From positions 1 through 6,458 of the forward strand of contig CAMAQQ010000073.1 of assembly GCA_945860575.1 (NCBI GenBank): a DNA stretch of 6,458 nucleotides, written 5' to 3'. This document shows positions 1 to 5,578 of this stretch, one piece after another. The first letter of the stretch is position 1, and each line of letters begins with the position of its first letter. The translations under genes and the position numbers were made by a program. Below the pieces are notes generated by a model. That model searched no databases and was not told where the DNA came from. It saw nothing but the letters and a program-made list of their open reading frames with translations. The stretch is from Ferrithrix thermotolerans DSM 19514 (GTDB lineage Bacteria > Actinomycetota > Acidimicrobiia > Acidimicrobiales > Ilumatobacteraceae).

Positions 1-318
1 GGTCGTGCACTCGGGCCACGCGGTTTGATGCCAAACCCAAAGACTGGCACAGTGACACAAGATGTTGCTCGCGCAGTCGGTGAGTTCAAAGGCGGAAAAG
101 TCGAATACCGCACAGACCGTTATGGCAATGTGCATATTCCGGTAGGCAAAGTTAGTTTCGAAGTTGCAGCGTTGACGCTTAACGTGACCGCCGTGCTTGA
201 TGAACTCAACCGCACCCGCCCAGCGGCCGCCAAAGGTCGATACATCAAGAAGATTTCGATGTCATCGACGATGGGGCCAGGCGTAAAGATTGACCCAGCA
301 CTTGTTGCCGGCGAATAA
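1..318 (+). CDS. rplA: 50S ribosomal protein L1, C-terminal part (5' end outside window)
   Basis: This frame is open from base 1 to a TAA stop at 316-318 and gives the last 105 residues of ribosomal protein L1. L1 binds 23S rRNA at the mobile L1 stalk near the E site and helps release deacylated tRNA; in many bacteria it also represses its own rplK-rplA mRNA. The family signature is visible at the start as LGPRGLMPNPKTGTV, followed by the conserved FKGGKVEYRTDRYGNVH and the C-terminal GRYIKKISMSSTMGPGVKID. Full-length L1 is about 230-240 residues, so roughly the first 130 lie upstream of the window. The TTG and ATG codons at 25-30 are internal and not real starts. Placement directly before rplJ-rplL matches the usual rplK-rplA-rplJ-rplL order. 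Identification is secure. Confidence 0.97.
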   Translation, partial: GRALGPRGLMPNPKTGTVTQDVARAVGEFKGGKVEYRTDRYGNVHIPVGKVSFEVAALTLNVTAVLDELNRTRPAAAKGRYIKKISMSSTMGPGVKIDPALVAGE

Positions 319-337
319 CTAATAATCAATTAACCGG

Positions 338-402
338 GGTTAATACTTGGGGTTAATGTCGCGGGTTAATGTCGCGAGTTAATGTCGCGGGTTAATGTCG
401 CG
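338..402. repeat. Tandem array of five 13-bp direct repeats
   Basis: The unit is GGTTAATGTCGCG. Copies at 351-363, 364-376 and 390-402 are identical. The copy at 377-389 differs by one base (A for the first G). The copy at 338-350 keeps only GGTTAAT and then diverges (GGTTAATACTTGG) but stays in register. The array starts 20 bases after the rplA stop, outside any coding frame. A 13-bp period is not a whole number of helical turns, so a protein bound to each copy would sit on successively rotated faces. The near identity suggests recent expansion by replication slippage; a protein-binding role is possible but not shown. There are no spacers, so it is not a CRISPR. Confidence 0.9.
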
Positions 403-500
403 ATTAGTTGGCAAGCGGGTTTTTCGCCCGATATCGTAAGGAGGCGAAGTAAGTTTTGAATTAGAAGTTTAGTAATAGCAACTTAAGCAGAAATGCAAAG

Positions 501-610
501 GTTGCCCACCGCAGAAATTTGGTCTGATCGATCGATTAGTCGAGACGAAAGTCGCGACATGGTCACCGAGCAGATAATGAACTAGCAATGGTTCGCCAAA
601 CGAGGTGAAT
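501..610 (+). promoter_or_regulatory. Probable L10 (rplJ) autoregulatory mRNA leader
   Basis: The segment lies about 90-195 bases before rplJ, where L10-binding leaders are usually found. In E. coli and Bacillus, the L10-L7/L12 complex binds such a leader, which contains a kink-turn, and represses translation. What I see: CACCGCAGA at 507-515; then GGT (521-523) and GATC (526-529) able to pair with GGTCACC (561-567), leaving a CU bulge; inside this a hairpin at 539-558 (GTCG-A-GAC, GAAA tetraloop, GTC-G-CGAC); then CCGAG at 566-570 after the stem. CACC (507-510) could pair with GGTG (604-607) to close the domain. The CCGnAGA and CCGAG elements resemble the Firmicute L10 leader as I remember it. 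Exact boundaries are uncertain. Confidence 0.45.
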
Positions 611-696
611 GAATCTGGTTTAGACGCGAGTCGACTGGGTTGTTCCGCACTGCGTTGAGCGCCCGAGCGTTAACTAATCAGAAAGTTTTATAAATC

Positions 697-1224
697 ATGG
701 CAAATCCAAGTGCTGAAAAAGTCGCGGTAGTCAAAGAGGTGAGCGAGAAGCTTGCTAAGTCGAGCGCTGCGATCATCACCGAATATCGCGGATTGTCAGT
801 CGGCTCGTTGGCAACTTTGCGCCGAGCACTTCGCCCACACGGTGCCGAATACAAGGTTTACAAAAACACATTGGCTCGTTTTGCCGCACGCGAATCTGGC
901 TACGCCGAACTTGAACAATTTTTGAAAGGCCCTGCTGCGATCACATTTGTTGATGGCGATGCTTCGGCTGTAGCCAAAGTTCTCAAGACGCATGCGAAAG
1001 AAAATCCGCTTTTGGTTCTCATGGGGGGCGTCGTTGCCGGAAAAGCCGTCAACGCAAAAGAACTCAAGGAGCTTGCCGATCTTCCGCCACGCGAAGTTAT
1101 GTTGGCGCAATTCGCCGGTTTGCTCAAAGCACCAATGTCAAAGACTGCAAACTTGCTCGCTGCGTTGCCACGAAAAGCCGCTTACGGCATCAAGGCACTC
1201 ATCGAACAACGCGAAGCGGCATAA
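697..1224 (+). CDS. rplJ: 50S ribosomal protein L10
   Basis: The 175-residue product is ribosomal protein L10, the usual length for the family. It joins the stalk base to 23S rRNA beside L11 and carries L7/L12 dimers, which recruit translation GTPases. The N-terminal rRNA-binding domain (about 1-100) has EYRGLSV at 29-35, LRRALRPHGAEYKVYKNTLA at 41-60 and LKGPAAITFVDGD at 76-88. LADLPPREVMLAQFAGLLKAP follows at 127-147, and the C-terminal helix (about 148-175) is where L7/L12 dimers dock. The start is fixed: a TAA at 691-693 closes the frame two codons upstream. The ribosome binding site is poor (AGAAAG at 680-685, 11 bases away), in contrast to rplL. It pairs with rplL, 44 bases downstream, and its product is the likely ligand of the upstream leader. 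Confidence 0.98.
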   Translation: MANPSAEKVAVVKEVSEKLAKSSAAIITEYRGLSVGSLATLRRALRPHGAEYKVYKNTLARFAARESGYAELEQFLKGPAAITFVDGDASAVAKVLKTHAKENPLLVLMGGVVAGKAVNAKELKELADLPPREVMLAQFAGLLKAPMSKTANLLAALPRKAAYGIKALIEQREAA

Positions 1225-1256
1225 AGAACTAATCAAACTAATTAATTAACAAATAA

Positions 1257-1262
1257 AAGGAG
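1257..1262 (+). promoter_or_regulatory. Strong ribosome binding site of rplL
   Basis: AAGGAG lies six bases before the rplL ATG, in a very A/T-rich 44-base gap that should be unstructured. It is much stronger than the site before rplJ. This fits the need for several L7/L12 copies (four or six) per L10 on each ribosome. Confidence 0.85.
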
Positions 1263-1268
1263 AAAAAA

Positions 1269-1649
1269 ATGGCACTAACAAAAGATCAGATTCTTGACGG
1301 GATCTCAGAACTCACAGTTCTTGAACTCAAAGATCTTCTCTCGGCTTTCGAAGAGAAGTTCGGCGTATCAGCAGCAGCCCCAGTGGCAGTTGCGGCAGCA
1401 GGCGGAGCAGCACCAGCCGGTGATGCAGCAGCCGAAAAAGACGAGTTCACAGTAATCTTGAAAGAAGGTGGCGCCCAGAAAATTGCCGTAATTAAGGTCG
1501 TTCGCGAACTCACTTCGCTTGGTCTCAAAGAAGCCAAAGACCTGGTTGATGGTGCACCAAAGCCTGTTCTAGAAAAGGCAAGCAAGGACGATGCCGCCAA
1601 AGCAAAAGCCAAGCTTGAAGAGGCTGGCGCAACCGTCGAACTCGCTTAA
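1269..1649 (+). CDS. rplL: 50S ribosomal protein L7/L12
   Basis: The 126-residue product is the multi-copy stalk protein L7/L12, which binds L10 as dimers and contacts EF-Tu, EF-G, IF2 and release factors to stimulate GTP hydrolysis. Three parts are visible. The N-terminal dimerisation and L10-binding helices span about 1-33. An Ala/Gly/Pro-rich flexible hinge spans about 34-55. The globular C-terminal domain spans about 57-126. The factor-binding face is intact, with K71 and R79 (in KIAVIKVVRE) and GLKEAKDLV at 85-93. VDGAPKPVLEK at 93-103 reads like actinobacterial homologues. The ATG at 1269 has a strong, well-spaced ribosome binding site. A very stable hairpin begins five bases after the TAA stop. 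Confidence 0.98.
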   Translation: MALTKDQILDGISELTVLELKDLLSAFEEKFGVSAAAPVAVAAAGGAAPAGDAAAEKDEFTVILKEGGAQKIAVIKVVRELTSLGLKEAKDLVDGAPKPVLEKASKDDAAKAKAKLEEAGATVELA

Positions 1650-1653
1650 TTCG

Positions 1654-1687
1654 CGGTCGAGGCGTCCGGGTTTCCGGACGCCGACCG
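1654..1687 (+). terminator. Strong hairpin after rplL: probable attenuator or partial terminator
   Basis: CGGTC (1654-1658) pairs with GACCG (1683-1687), and GGCGTCCGG (1661-1669) pairs with CCGGACGCC (1674-1682). This gives 14 base pairs with one two-base GA bulge and a GTTT loop. It begins five bases after the rplL stop. The bases that follow (TGGTCTTAATTTG) are only partly T-rich, so complete termination is doubtful. In E. coli an attenuator and an RNase III site between rplL and rpoB lower polymerase output relative to stalk proteins; by position this hairpin is the likely counterpart. It could instead be mainly a processing site or a 3'-end protector of the rplJL mRNA. Confidence 0.65.
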
Positions 1688-1706
1688 TGGTCTTAATTTG
1701 CGAGTC

Positions 1707-1721
1707 TGGTGAATTTCACCA
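1707..1721. repeat. 15-bp palindrome in the rplL-rpoB gap
   Basis: TGGTGAA and TTCACCA flank a single central T and form a perfect 7+1+7 inverted repeat. It could be a dimeric repressor operator. As RNA it could form a 5-bp hairpin with an AATTT loop. No clear promoter overlaps it, so no role can be assigned. Confidence 0.5.
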
Positions 1722-1739
1722 AAATTTGTGATTAAGCAC

Positions 1740-1764
1740 AAAACATCGCCTTTGGCTATGTTTT
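1740..1764 (+). terminator. A/T-flanked hairpin resembling an intrinsic terminator
   Basis: AAAACAT (1740-1746) pairs with ATGTTTT (1758-1764). Beyond one C/T mismatch, GCC (1748-1750) pairs with GGC (1754-1756) around a TTT loop. The A-run and T-run flanking a G/C core are typical of intrinsic, possibly bidirectional, terminators, but the GC part is only three pairs. It overlaps by three bases another possible stem (TTTGTG 1725-1730 with CACAAA 1737-1742), so the two folds compete. It is probably a second layer of partial termination before rpoB. Confidence 0.35.
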
Positions 1765-1880
1765 CTGCTCGATAGCACAGATAGGCTCGTAAATCGCCGT
1801 GCGATGCCCTTCGAGTGATTCAAAAAAATTTCTCAGCGGGCATTTCACTCTAATTTTTCTGCTTGCCAATTTCTAACCTT

Positions 1881-1885
1881 AGGAG
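1881..1885 (+). promoter_or_regulatory. Ribosome binding site that sets the rpoB start
   Basis: AGGAG lies seven bases before GTG at 1893, which is ideal spacing. The frame is also open back to a TTG at 1863, but that start would put this site inside the coding region and has no ribosome binding site of its own. The GTG at 1893 is therefore preferred. Confidence 0.85.
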
Positions 1886-1892
1886 TACACTC

Positions 1893-4800
1893 GTGGCCCT
1901 TCGTGCTGATGCACGCGAACGCTATTCGTTCGCAACACTATCCGATGCAATGGAAATCCCGAATTTAATCGGCGTACAACGCGAAAGTTTCGAGTGGTTT
2001 CTCACCGAAGGTTTGCGAGAAGTGTTTGAAGATATTTCGCCGGTCAAAGGTGTGAGCGATGATCTCCAACTTGAACTTACATTTGATCCAGATGATGCAG
2101 ATCTAAACCCGAAGCCAAAGTTCACAGAAGCAGAGTGTCGCGATCGTGACATGACATATTCGGTGCCAAAGTTTGTCAAAGCAAAATTTTTGAATCGTCC
2201 GACTGGCGAAATCAAAGAGCAGACAGTTTTCATCGGCGATTTTCCGAAGATGACCGACAAGGGAACTTTCATCATCAACGGAACCGAGCGTGTTGTTGTT
2301 TCTCAGTTGGTTCGCTCGCCAGGCGTAATCTTCGAACCGGGCGAACGCTTTCGTTTGCGCAACTTGTCGAAGTATCAACTAGTCAAGGGCACGATTCATC
2401 CAAGTCGCGGTGAGTGGCTTGAGTTCGATGTCGAGCACAAGCCAGGCAAAGAAGTTACTGCCGGTACTCGTGTCGCACGAAAGCGTCGCATGGGTGTGTT
2501 CACAATTATTCGTGCGCTCGGCTACGACGAGTTAAATGCGCCAGGCTTCATCGATCGTTTCGTCAACTACTTTGATTTCCTCGAAGATCAGTGGCGTCGC
2601 GAGAAGTTGATCGCCCCAACTCGCGAAGAAGCGTTGCTCGAAATTTACAAGCGTGCCCGACCAAGCGAACCACAAAACGTAGAAGCAGCCCGTGTTTATT
2701 TCGAGCAGGCGTTCTTTGGTGTGCGTTACAACTTGTCACGAGTTGGTCGCTACAAACTGAACCGCAAACTAGGCGGCGAAGTAAAGAAAATTCAAGAGAT
2801 GTTCGGTCTCAAAACGGGAACCGAACTTGGTCAACTTGACCTTCCGAGTGAAGACCAAGATGTGTTGAGTCGTTGCGAAGTTTTGGCAACCATCTCATAC
2901 ATGTTGCACCTCGTTAAGCAAGAGCCTGGTTACCGACTCGACGACCAAGACCACTTTGCCAACCGTCGTATTCGTTCAGTTGGTGAATTGATTCAGAACC
3001 AAGTTCGCATCGGCCTTTCGCGAATGGAGCGCGTTGTTCGTGAGCGAATGACGACCCAAGATTCTGAAGCGATTTCGCCACAGACTTTGATCAATGTGCG
3101 GCCCGTGGTTGCAGCGATCAAAGAGTTCTTCGGAACATCTCAATTGTCGCAGTTCATGGACCAAGTCAACCCACTTTCGGGTTTGACTCATCGTCGTCGT
3201 CTTTCGGCTCTCGGGCCAGGCGGACTCAGTCGTGAGCGTGCAGGTTTTGAAGTTCGAGACGTTCACTTCTCGCATTACGGTCGCATGTGCCCAATCGAAA
3301 CACCAGAAGGTCCGAACATTGGTCTTATCGGTGCATTGTCGACTTACGCGCGAATTAATCCATTTGGTTTCATTGAAACTCCGTATCGCCGAGTTAGTGG
3401 TGGGTTTGTAACGAACGAGATCAAATACATGGCCGCCGACGAAGAAGAAAACTATGTTGTCGCCCAGGCCAACACACCGATTTTGCCAGACGGCCGATTT
3501 CGCGACGAGCGCGTTCTTGTTCGCCGTTCGCCACAGGCAGCAAGTTTGGAAGACCTCAAGAAGATGCTTGAGGCAGAAAGTTTCTTCGGCGCGACGACCG
3601 ATATCGGTCTTGTGACTCCAGATGAAGTCGACTTCATCGATGTTTCACCAAAACAGATCGTGTCGATTGCAACTGCGCTGATTCCTTTCCTTGAACACGA
3701 CGATGCAAACCGTGCGTTGATGGGTGCAAACATGCAGCGTCAAGCCGTGCCGTTGATTCGCGCCGAAGCACCGTATATCGGCACTGGCGTTGAAGCCCGC
3801 GCCGCACGCGACGGAGCCGATTTGATCTTGGCAAAAGATGACGGCGTTGTCGAGTCGATCACTGGCGCGACGATCGTGGTTAAATACGAGAACTTGCCGA
3901 AGCGCGAACACGAACACAAGTTGTCAAAGTTCTTGCGTTCGAACCAAGACACTTGCATCAACCAAGTTGTGCGTGTCAAAGAAGGACAAAAAATTTCGAA
4001 GGGCGACTTGCTCGCTGACGGCCCAAGCACCGACGAAGGCGAACTCGCACTCGGCAAGAACTTGCTCGTGGCTTTGATGCCATGGGAGGGCTACAACTTC
4101 GAAGACGCAATCATCTTGTCAGAGCGTTTGGTTAAAGAAGATGTGCTCACTTCGATCCACATTCACGAGTACGAAGTTGATGCTCGCGATACAAAACTTG
4201 GCGCGGAAGAAATCAGCCGTGACATTCCGAACTTGTCAGAAGAAATTCTTGCCGACCTTGACGACCGTGGAATCATTCGCGTCGGCGCCGAAGTAGGGCC
4301 TGGCGATGTGCTCGTTGGCAAGGTGACACCTAAAGGTGAAACCGAACTGACACCTGAAGAGCGTTTGTTGCGTGCGATTTTCGGCGAAAAATCGAAGGAA
4401 GTTCGCGATACATCACTCAAGGTTCCTCACGGTGAAGGCGGCAAAGTTATTGACGTCAAAGTTCTCAAGCGCGCCGCAGAAGGCGACGACTTGCCAGGTG
4501 ACGAATTGCCACCAGGTGTAAACCAGATCGTCAAAATTCACGTTGCACAAAAACGAAAAATCAGCGTCGGTGACAAACTCGCTGGTCGTCACGGTAACAA
4601 AGGTGTCATCTCAAAGATTCTGCCTGTTGAAGACATGCCATATCTCGAAGACGGCACCGCAGTCGACATCATCTTGAATCCACTTGGTGTGCCGAGTCGC
4701 ATGAACATCGGTCAGGTACTCGAGGCTCACTTGGGTTATTGCGCCAGGTGGGGTTGGTTCGATGAAAAGAACAACAAGACCGTAGGTGCGAACCCAATTC

Positions 4801-5528
4801 GTGGCACCGAATCCAAGACTCGTCCGTCAACTCCGCCAGCAACTTTTGTGGCGACACCAGTTTTCGATGGTGCACATTGGGACGAAGACGATCAAGCCGG
4901 TTCGCATCCAACGATTCAATCGATTCTGCGAAACCTAAACCCAGAGTCGATTGATGGCAAGCGAATGATCGGCGACGACGGAAAGACAGTTCTGCGCAAT
5001 GGTCGAACTGGTTTGCCATACGACAACCCGATCACAGTTGGCTATATGTACATTTTGAAACTCAACCACTTGGTTGACGACAAGATTCACGCGCGTTCAA
5101 CGGGCCCGTACTCGATGATCACGCAACAACCATTGGGCGGAAAAGCACAATTCGGCGGACAGCGTTTCGGAGAAATGGAAGTGTGGGCACTTGAGGCCTA
5201 CGGCGCGGCGTATTGCTTGCAAGAACTTCTGACGATCAAGAGCGACGACGTACTCGGACGAGTTCGCGTTTATGAAGCGATCGTCAAGGGCGACAATATT
5301 CCAGAGCCTGGTATTCCGGAGAGTTTCAAAGTGTTGATGAAAGAAATGCAAGCACTTTGTCTTGACGTAGAAGTTATTTCGCATGAAGGCAAGCAAGTCG
5401 AACTCACAGATCTCGACGAAGAAGTCTTCACTGCAGTGCGCGAACTTGGCATCGACATCAGCCGCAACGAACGCGGTTCTGATGCAGACGACCGTGAGCG
5501 CGAGCGACGTCGCGAAAAGGCTTACTAA
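1893..5528 (+). CDS. rpoB: DNA-directed RNA polymerase subunit beta
   Basis: From the GTG at 1893 this encodes 1211 residues, close to the roughly 1170 of mycobacterial beta. Beta forms one pincer of core RNA polymerase and much of the active-site cleft. Landmarks in order: VVVSQLVRSPG at 134-144; the rifampicin region GTSQLSQFMDQVNPLSGLTH at 414-433 with D423, H433 and S438; ETPEGPNIGLIG at 469-480; YNFEDAI at 734-740 with the acidic pair E737/D738; the flap region from about 805; GDKLAGRHGNKG at 893-904 with K895 and K903; QQPLGGKAQFGGQRFGEMEV at 1078-1097. The C-terminal clamp part includes PEPGIPESFKVL and ends in a highly charged tail. All catalytic landmarks I looked for are present. 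Oddities: Val425 where E. coli has Asn518, and a lengthened variable stretch near 995-1030. The rplL-rpoB hairpins probably tune its expression; rpoC follows in the same operon. Confidence 0.98.
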   Translation: MALRADARERYSFATLSDAMEIPNLIGVQRESFEWFLTEGLREVFEDISPVKGVSDDLQLELTFDPDDADLNPKPKFTEAECRDRDMTYSVPKFVKAKFLNRPTGEIKEQTVFIGDFPKMTDKGTFIINGTERVVVSQLVRSPGVIFEPGERFRLRNLSKYQLVKGTIHPSRGEWLEFDVEHKPGKEVTAGTRVARKRRMGVFTIIRALGYDELNAPGFIDRFVNYFDFLEDQWRREKLIAPTREEALLEIYKRARPSEPQNVEAARVYFEQAFFGVRYNLSRVGRYKLNRKLGGEVKKIQEMFGLKTGTELGQLDLPSEDQDVLSRCEVLATISYMLHLVKQEPGYRLDDQDHFANRRIRSVGELIQNQVRIGLSRMERVVRERMTTQDSEAISPQTLINVRPVVAAIKEFFGTSQLSQFMDQVNPLSGLTHRRRLSALGPGGLSRERAGFEVRDVHFSHYGRMCPIETPEGPNIGLIGALSTYARINPFGFIETPYRRVSGGFVTNEIKYMAADEEENYVVAQANTPILPDGRFRDERVLVRRSPQAASLEDLKKMLEAESFFGATTDIGLVTPDEVDFIDVSPKQIVSIATALIPFLEHDDANRALMGANMQRQAVPLIRAEAPYIGTGVEARAARDGADLILAKDDGVVESITGATIVVKYENLPKREHEHKLSKFLRSNQDTCINQVVRVKEGQKISKGDLLADGPSTDEGELALGKNLLVALMPWEGYNFEDAIILSERLVKEDVLTSIHIHEYEVDARDTKLGAEEISRDIPNLSEEILADLDDRGIIRVGAEVGPGDVLVGKVTPKGETELTPEERLLRAIFGEKSKEVRDTSLKVPHGEGGKVIDVKVLKRAAEGDDLPGDELPPGVNQIVKIHVAQKRKISVGDKLAGRHGNKGVISKILPVEDMPYLEDGTAVDIILNPLGVPSRMNIGQVLEAHLGYCARWGWFDEKNNKTVGANPIRGTESKTRPSTPPATFVATPVFDGAHWDEDDQAGSHPTIQSILRNLNPESIDGKRMIGDDGKTVLRNGRTGLPYDNPITVGYMYILKLNHLVDDKIHARSTGPYSMITQQPLGGKAQFGGQRFGEMEVWALEAYGAAYCLQELLTIKSDDVLGRVRVYEAIVKGDNIPEPGIPESFKVLMKEMQALCLDVEVISHEGKQVELTDLDEEVFTAVRELGIDISRNERGSDADDRERERRREKAY

Positions 5529-5578
5529 TGATTAACGGCAGCACAACAGAAGGGTTGGCATCACCATGTCAGATGTAG
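5528..5578 (+). other. Possible 16-codon mini-ORF linking rpoB and rpoC
   Basis: An ATG shares one base with the rpoB TAA stop (TAATG) and opens a 16-codon frame, MINGSTTEGLASPCQM, ending at TAG 5576-5578 inside the rpoC start region. AAAGG at 5516-5520 sits seven bases before this ATG, so re-initiation is conceivable. The peptide resembles nothing I know. Any effect would be translational coupling to rpoC. It may well be chance. Confidence 0.15.
5548..5554 (+). promoter_or_regulatory. Ribosome binding site of rpoC
   Basis: AGAAGGG lies 11 bases before the rpoC ATG, a slightly long spacing. A stop codon (TAA 5533-5535) in the rpoC frame, with no other start codon between it and 5566, fixes ATG 5566 as the start. 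Confidence 0.65.

Larger units (their letters stand above)
319..696 (+). other. Non-coding region between rplA and rplJ
   Basis: These 378 bases hold no credible gene. In order, I see a short inverted repeat (329-344), five 13-bp direct repeats (338-402), a small hairpin with a T-run in its loop (416-430), an isolated AAGGAGG at 438-444, a folded region resembling the L10 leader (about 501-610), and a weak ribosome binding site before rplJ. A promoter for rplJ-rplL is expected here. The best pair I find is TTGGCA (408-413) and TATCGT (432-437) with an 18-base spacer, which is too weak to call. No convincing intrinsic terminator for rplA is visible, so read-through from rplK-rplA remains possible. 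Confidence 0.7.

Noticed and set aside
338..402. CRISPR array
   Set aside because: The repeats are 13 bp, directly abutting, without spacers or cas genes.
416..430. Hairpin CGGG...CCCG as the rplA terminator
   Set aside because: The stem is only four pairs, and the T-run lies in the loop rather than after the stem.
408..437. Promoter TTGGCA - 18 bases - TATCGT for rplJ
   Set aside because: The -10 match is poor and overlaps a hairpin; such pairs are expected by chance in 378 bases.
796..1110. Open frames on the minus strand opposite rplJ
   Set aside because: They lie wholly within a certain gene, and their translations show no recognisable domain.
1286..1612. Long open frame on the minus strand opposite rplL
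   Set aside because: It is a shadow of rplL codon usage; it resembles no protein I know, and rplL is certain.
1849..1854. TCTAAT as a -10 element for an rpoB promoter
   Set aside because: It lacks the key A at the second position and has no -35 element at 16-18 bases upstream.
1863..1892. TTG at 1863 as the rpoB start
   Set aside because: It would place the AGGAG site inside the gene and add ten residues unlike a beta N-terminus; GTG 1893 has ideal spacing.
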